From positions 62,001-126,000 of the forward strand of contig NZ_JACBFD010000007.1 of assembly GCF_013391405.1 (NCBI RefSeq): 64,000 bases of DNA. Direction: 5' to 3'. A program made the position numbers and the translations under genes. The DNA is from Staphylococcus sp. GSSP0090 (lineage in GTDB: Bacteria > Bacillota > Bacilli > Staphylococcales > Staphylococcaceae). Each line of letters starts with the position of its first letter. The first letter of the stretch is position 1. Under the pieces are notes generated by a model. It ran no database searches, had not been told where the DNA came from, and saw nothing but the letters and a program-made list of their open reading frames with translations. Positions 59,737 to 64,000 of this stretch are shown piece by piece.

Positions 59737-60996
59737 CTATTTTTTAATTTTCTTTCTAATATTATTTAACGTATTAAATAACCAATATTTCGATTTTTTA
59801 ATCGGTTTATAGAAATCACCAATCAATTCTTCAATTTGTACATTAAAACCTCGTTTAAATCGATATACACCATAATCTTCACTATTTTCAGTAAAGTCTC
59901 CAGAAAGACCGTAAAAATTATAACGACCATAGCCATGATCAAAGCAGTAATTCATCATATACCAATGCATCATATATGGCCCCATATATTGATTATATTT
60001 TTCTGATGAACCACCTGAGAAATAATTGACTTCGTAAGCATTTGCAAAATACACACCAGCAGCTAAATTTAAAATAGCGCCGTCTGTTAATCTTAACTCA
60101 CTCGCATGAAGTAATTCTTTTTTATCATGTTCAATTTGTTTATCTAACTCTGCAATTTTTTTCAATTGCTTATCAGATTTATTTTCATTTTGCATCATTT
60201 GATCACGGCGTGCTTCTTTTTCATTAATGCTTTCTTGCGTATGATTAATATATTCATCTAAATCAATGTACGCCAATGGAATTAATGCTTTATCGCCATA
60301 ATTATCTATAAAATTATAAAAATACTCATCTGTTTTAGAAACAAAACCTGTACGTTCTTCTGTTTCACGATACAATTCTAAGAATATATCAAATTCGTCT
60401 CTTGTTAATAATCTTACCTTTACGCCAAAATTAATCGCCTTGTTAATATTACGTTTTCTTTGACTGTCGAATTGTTTTTTTAATGAAGATGGTGTTTCAC
60501 CATCCAGATTTAATACGCCCATCCATCTAACTTGGCTGGATGTATCGTACGCCGTTGTAAATCCGTGATGTATATAGTTATGAGATTTGAATAAATTAAC
60601 GAGTGCATCATTCTTATCATGATTTGGTAATGGATTAATGTCTTTGTCATAAATTTGATAAATCCAATAAGGGTCCATCTTGACATATAAACAATTATGC
60701 TGTTGCAAATAAGTATCTAATTCACGTAAATAGAAATCTACTAATCCCAAATCATTATAATCCATAACTGGACCACGATTTGAATAATAAACATAGCTCC
60801 CCATTGTAGGAATCTTAGAGAAAAGACTAGCAGCAATAACTTGATTATCGTCATCTTTTAAGCCTAATAGTACAACTTGAAATCCATCTTCTTCCCTTGT
60901 CGCAATATTTTCTTTCACTTGAAAATAATGACTCTCTAATGCTGGATTCTGTACAAAATTGTCATATTCTTTGACAGTTAACTCTGTAAATTTCAT
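59737..60996 (-). CDS. femB: Aminoacyltransferase FemB, adds glycines 4-5 of the interpeptide bridge
   Basis: A 419-residue Fem-family transferase using glycyl-tRNA to extend the peptidoglycan side-chain bridge on lipid II. Two GNAT-like domains are split by a long basic/acidic coiled-coil hairpin (about 245-305). Tyr-Ser-Asn-Arg-Gly-Pro-Val near 70 and Tyr-Asn-Phe-Tyr-Gly-Leu-Ser-Gly near 365 are diagnostic. It lies 27 bases downstream of femA. The exact residues added (Gly or Ser) vary with species and are not decided by the sequence here. Confidence 0.95.
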   Translation of the reverse strand: MKFTELTVKEYDNFVQNPALESHYFQVKENIATREEDGFQVVLLGLKDDDNQVIAASLFSKIPTMGSYVYYSNRGPVMDYNDLGLVDFYLRELDTYLQQHNCLYVKMDPYWIYQIYDKDINPLPNHDKNDALVNLFKSHNYIHHGFTTAYDTSSQVRWMGVLNLDGETPSSLKKQFDSQRKRNINKAINFGVKVRLLTRDEFDIFLELYRETEERTGFVSKTDEYFYNFIDNYGDKALIPLAYIDLDEYINHTQESINEKEARRDQMMQNENKSDKQLKKIAELDKQIEHDKKELLHASELRLTDGAILNLAAGVYFANAYEVNYFSGGSSEKYNQYMGPYMMHWYMMNYCFDHGYGRYNFYGLSGDFTENSEDYGVYRFKRGFNVQIEELIGDFYKPIKKSKYWLFNTLNNIRKKIKK

Positions 60997-61023
60997 TCTA
61001 GCTTAGTTCCCTTCTATTTATGT

Positions 61024-62286
61024 TTATTTCTTTTTATCCTTAATTTTTTTCAATGTCGTATATATTTTGTACATTGGTTTATTAATCGGTTTAATAAAAT
61101 CACCAACGTATTCTACTACGTCTGCATTAAATCCCTTTTTAAATTTAACCACGCCTGCATCTTCTGCATCTTCAGTAAAATGGCCACTAATACCATAGAA
61201 ATTATATCTATCTATATTATGATCGATAGCATAGTTAATCATCTTCCATTGAATTGCATAACTACCAGCAAAATGTCTAAATTCATTAGATGTACCACCT
61301 GCATAATAAACGACTTCATAAGGGTTAATAATAAAGTAAGCCGCAGAAATCGGTAATTCATTACCATGCTTTTCTTGTAATGACGTTGCTTCGTCTATTT
61401 TCTGTTGGTTAGCAATCAGTTGTTGCTCTAAATTTTCTTTTTTATTATACGCTTTTTTGTTTTCTGGTCGTTTTTCTATATCCTTAACTGCTTTATTGAT
61501 ATCTTTACTTAATACTTCACGTTCAGCCTTTAATTCTGTTATATATTCATCAAAATCCATATAAGCTAACGGTACGAGCACACGATCTTTATAATATCTT
61601 AGCCTATTATAATAGAAATCGTCATCTCTATCGTCAAAATCTTTTGTTTCAGATGTATCTTCCATGAACGAGCGGAATATAGGCAACTCATCTTCACCTA
61701 AAAACCTTACTTTCACACCATTTTTCTGTACTTTTTTAGTATTTCGTTTACGTAAACTATCCATACCATTAAGCACGTCTTTAGCTGTTTTTCCAGCTAA
61801 ATCTAATACAGAATGGAATCTGATTTGAAGAATTGGATCAAAACCAGTTAAAAAGCCCTCATGTTTATAGCCAAGTTGTTTCATCTTATCAAAAATCCAA
61901 TCGTGACCCGCATTCTCTAATACTTCACCATCATGATTACGGTATTGATAAGCTAAGTAAGGATCTACTCGCAAATATAAAGCATTATGTTTTTTTACAT
62001 ATTTAGCTAATTCATTAAAGAAATAATGTACAAGTTCTTTATTTTCAAAGTCTATCACTGGTCCTCTATTTGAGTAAAAATACTTAAAAAATTTCATGAC
62101 AGGTACTGCTGTGAGCAAGCATGCTGCAATTACTTCATTATTGTTATTCTTAATACCTACTAAGTGCGTTTCAGTACTTTCTGCAATTTTCAATTCATAA
62201 TTTCCAACCATTTGCGTAAAATGACTGTTCGGCATTTTATCCGTAAATGCACCGAACTCTTTTGCAGTTAAATTCGTAAATTTCAT
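61024..62286 (-). CDS. femA: Aminoacyltransferase FemA, adds glycines 2-3 of the interpeptide bridge
   Basis: A 420-residue paralogue of FemB with the same layout: N-terminal acyltransferase half, coiled-coil arm (about 240-310) and C-terminal half with Tyr-Asn-Phe-Tyr-Gly-Ile-Ser-Gly. The N-terminus Met-Lys-Phe-Thr-Asn-Leu-Thr-Ala-Lys-Glu-Phe-Gly matches staphylococcal FemA. It acts after FemX and before FemB on membrane-bound precursor and is needed for beta-lactam tolerance. First gene of femAB. Confidence 0.96.
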   Translation of the reverse strand: MKFTNLTAKEFGAFTDKMPNSHFTQMVGNYELKIAESTETHLVGIKNNNNEVIAACLLTAVPVMKFFKYFYSNRGPVIDFENKELVHYFFNELAKYVKKHNALYLRVDPYLAYQYRNHDGEVLENAGHDWIFDKMKQLGYKHEGFLTGFDPILQIRFHSVLDLAGKTAKDVLNGMDSLRKRNTKKVQKNGVKVRFLGEDELPIFRSFMEDTSETKDFDDRDDDFYYNRLRYYKDRVLVPLAYMDFDEYITELKAEREVLSKDINKAVKDIEKRPENKKAYNKKENLEQQLIANQQKIDEATSLQEKHGNELPISAAYFIINPYEVVYYAGGTSNEFRHFAGSYAIQWKMINYAIDHNIDRYNFYGISGHFTEDAEDAGVVKFKKGFNADVVEYVGDFIKPINKPMYKIYTTLKKIKDKKK

Positions 62287-62587
62287 TTTTAATATACTCC
62301 TATTTATCTATAGTTCTATTTTCGAGTTTAAATCTCAATCTTGATTATTATACAATATTCATTTATAAAACTAAATCAATAGCCTGTACATAATCTGTTA
62401 AATGCAATGAATACTCTGCGTTTTATGTATTACTTAATTATATCACTACTTTTATTTTAACAAAGCGTAAGCATTTATTCATATTTTACCTATTAGATTT
62501 GTAATTTAATTGTGGCTAGCTTTTATTTCTTGAATTTATTTATATGTTATCTGGACGGCTTCACTTTTTTTAGTATATAAAATATAA
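62287..62587. other. femA upstream region
   Basis: About 300 bases. On the minus strand a TATAAT-type -10 (near 62348) lies about 60 bases before femA with a weak -35. The remainder is A+T-rich without a gene that I can support. Confidence 0.45.
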
Positions 62588-62625
62588 AACCGGAGAACTG
62601 ATTTCGTTCTCCGGTTTTATAGTAT
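62588..62625 (-). terminator. Terminator after the DJ-1/PfpI gene
   Basis: AAAACCGGAGAAC pairs perfectly with GTTCTCCGGTTTT around a 10-base loop, just after the minus-strand stop codon. Confidence 0.88.
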
Positions 62626-62633
62626 TTTACATT

Positions 62634-63293
62634 TTATTTTAAAGCATCTCTAATTGCTTTACCTATAGCTACACTAGATTGTGGATTTTGACCAGTGATA
62701 AATTGTGCATCAGATTCAACATGTTCTGCAAAATCATCTTTTGTCACAAACTTAGCACCTTGATTTTCCAATTCCGTTTGAGTTAAAAATGGCACCTTAT
62801 TTTCCAAGCCCATCGTACGTTCTTCACTATCCGTAAATGATGTTAGCGTAACATCTTTGACTAAGAAATTGCCTTGTTTATCTTTGGCACCTACAAATGC
62901 ACTTGGTCCATGACATACTGAAGAAATAATTTTATTCTCTTCTTTAAAGTCTGCAATGATATCGGCTAATTGCTGATTATGTGCAAAATCAAATACAGTA
63001 CCATGTCCACCAGGTAGATATACTGCATCGTACTGCGCTACATCTATATTTTCAATACTTGGCACTTGTTTTAACATTTCAACAAATTCAGCATATTGAT
63101 TCAATTCGTCGTTTTGTGTTGAATTTGGATCTAATGGAATTTCTCCACCTTCAATTGACACGATATCCACACCAATGCCAGCTTCTGTCAATATATTGTA
63201 AGGCTCACTTGCCTCTTCTAACCATAAACCTGTTGGCGTGCCGTCATCATATTTGTCTCTACTAGTAATGATAAATAAAACATTTTTACTCAA
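62634..63293 (-). CDS. DJ-1/PfpI superfamily protein (Hsp31-like)
   Basis: A 219-residue class I glutamine-amidotransferase-like protein. The nucleophile-elbow cysteine is Cys127 in Ser-Val-Cys-His-Gly-Pro-Ser. A conserved Glu (26 or 27) in Gly-Leu-Trp-Leu-Glu-Glu and Gly-Gly-His-Gly near 95 complete the Hsp31-like site. Relatives are glyoxalase III or deglycase/chaperone proteins; which activity applies is not decided here. Monocistronic, placed between trpA and femA. Confidence 0.88.
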   Translation of the reverse strand: MSKNVLFIITSRDKYDDGTPTGLWLEEASEPYNILTEAGIGVDIVSIEGGEIPLDPNSTQNDELNQYAEFVEMLKQVPSIENIDVAQYDAVYLPGGHGTVFDFAHNQQLADIIADFKEENKIISSVCHGPSAFVGAKDKQGNFLVKDVTLTSFTDSEERTMGLENKVPFLTQTELENQGAKFVTKDDFAEHVESDAQFITGQNPQSSVAIGKAIRDALK

Positions 63294-63407
63294 ATTAAGT
63301 CACCTCTTTAAAAAATAGGAATACTAAATATGCAAAGCATATATGTTATCTCATCCTCTGATACCATATTACCCTTATTTTTAATGCATACACATAGAAC
63401 TTTAAAC

Positions 63408-64000
63408 TTAATTCAAGGCATTTCGAATTGTTGTTAAATAGTCAATCGTGTTTTGTTTATCATCATTTTCAAAGCGTTTGACGATTTCACTACCAATAAC
63501 CACACCATCTGCAACTTCAGTTATGTCCTTTACATGCGCTGGCGTTCTAATTCCAAAACCAGCCACTACTGGCACATCCGTATTAGATTTTATATTTTTA
63601 ATTCTATTTTTTAATTCTGGATGAAATTTCCCATTTTCACCTGTAGTTGCATTCATTGTCACTGTATAGATGAATCCTTCTGCATCCTTAGCAATTTGGT
63701 TACTTCTCTTTTCCGCAGTGGTCATAGCAATTAATGAAATAATGTTTGTTTTTCTTTCTGGATGACGTGCTTTAAGTTGTTGAACCAATTCATGAGGCAA
63801 ATCCGGAATAATCAAACCATATACACCTGCTTGCTCACAAGCATTTAAAAATGCTGCTTCACCGTAATGATTTATAATATTATAATATGTCATTAATACA
63901 TACTTACTTTGAATATCGTCTTTGTTGTCTGTAAGTTGATCAAAAATATATTGAATATTAACGCCCTCTTGAATTGCTTTGTTACCAGCATTCATTATTA
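63408..64000 (-). CDS. trpA: Tryptophan synthase alpha chain, C-terminal part (runs off the window)
   Basis: About 197 codons of TrpA are present; the N-terminal part, with the first catalytic Glu, lies beyond base 64000. The apparent Met at 63995 is internal, since an Ile codon in frame precedes it and the family has Ile-Met-x-Ala-Gly here. Seen: Tyr-Tyr-Asn, Gly-Leu-Ile-Ile-Pro-Asp-Leu-Pro-His-Glu, Gly-Phe-Ile-Tyr-Thr-Val and Val-Val-Ala-Gly-Phe-Gly-Ile-Arg-Thr. The alpha chain releases indole from indole-3-glycerol phosphate for the beta chain. End of a trp operon that lies to the right. Confidence 0.95.
   Translation of the reverse strand, partial: IMNAGNKAIQEGVNIQYIFDQLTDNKDDIQSKYVLMTYYNIINHYGEAAFLNACEQAGVYGLIIPDLPHELVQQLKARHPERKTNIISLIAMTTAEKRSNQIAKDAEGFIYTVTMNATTGENGKFHPELKNRIKNIKSNTDVPVVAGFGIRTPAHVKDITEVADGVVIGSEIVKRFENDDKQNTIDYLTTIRNALN

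Noticed and set aside
63993..63995. ATG as the start of trpA
   Set aside because: TrpA proteins have about 50 conserved residues before this point and an in-frame Ile codon precedes it, so the gene continues beyond the window.

Overview
The window is a low-GC Firmicute chromosome segment that I assign to the genus Staphylococcus. The evidence is the gene order (cvfC-thyA-folA-fakB2-msrAB-crr-ctpA-murG-arlRS-odhAB, brnQ, cspA-lysA-dap-lysC, cvfB, pstSCAB-phoU, femAB, trpA) and protein sequences that match the staphylococcal versions, such as FemA/FemB, ArlRS and the Gly-Gly-Gly-Thr-Val-Gly-His MurG motif. It is probably a coagulase-negative species. A saprophyticus/xylosus-type relative is my guess, but the species cannot be fixed from the sequence alone. 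No rRNA, tRNA, insertion sequence, prophage or CRISPR array was seen.

Left part (1-17.2 kb): mostly conserved core. It holds the end of a zinc-finger protein gene, a tandem pair of Nfu-N-domain genes (the second is cvfC), a bacilliredoxin, thymidylate synthase and dihydrofolate reductase, a fatty-acid-binding FakB2, methionine sulfoxide reductases A and B, the glucose-type EIIA, the CtpA protease, MurG, a PAP2 phosphatase, the ArlRS two-component system and the 2-oxoglutarate dehydrogenase E1/E2 pair. Between the PAP2 gene and arlR, on the minus strand, is a Fur-controlled small RNA of about 170 nt. I identify it as the counterpart of the S. aureus iron-sparing RNA IsrR, from its position, length, two Fur boxes, C-rich single-stranded motifs and terminator.

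Accessory block (17.3-27.1 kb): lies between odhB and the MoxR/VWA-brnQ genes. It contains an orphan two-TM/coiled-coil protein, a divergent XRE-cupin regulator with a LysE-type exporter, and an AraC-regulated cluster of two TIM-barrel sugar isomerase-like proteins and two Gfo/Idh/MocA dehydrogenases with a perfect cre site. A RibD-like reductase, a small membrane protein and a two-domain glyoxalase-fold protein follow. The AraC cluster has no transporter or kinase and its substrate is unknown; an oxidise/eliminate/reduce route on a glycoside is a plausible guess.

Middle (27-49 kb): a MoxR ATPase/VWA pair, BrnQ (with a CodY-like box), a BCCT osmolyte carrier, TelA/XpaC, acylphosphatase and cspA. 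Next comes the complete acetyl-type lysine/DAP cluster on the minus strand (lysC-asd-dapA-dapB-dapD, then hipO-type deacetylase, alr2, lysA), led by a lysine riboswitch. An aldo/keto reductase, an ABC-F ATPase and CvfB follow. The msa gene that S. aureus has between cspA and lysA is not present.

Right part (49-64 kb): a full phosphate-uptake operon pstSCAB-phoU behind a PhoP-like box, PepF, an orphan Fur-controlled siderophore-binding lipoprotein followed by a ~1 kb gene-free stretch, a DUF308 membrane protein with a possible SigB promoter, the peptidoglycan interpeptide-bridge genes femA-femB, a DJ-1/PfpI protein and the 3' part of trpA, which runs off the window.
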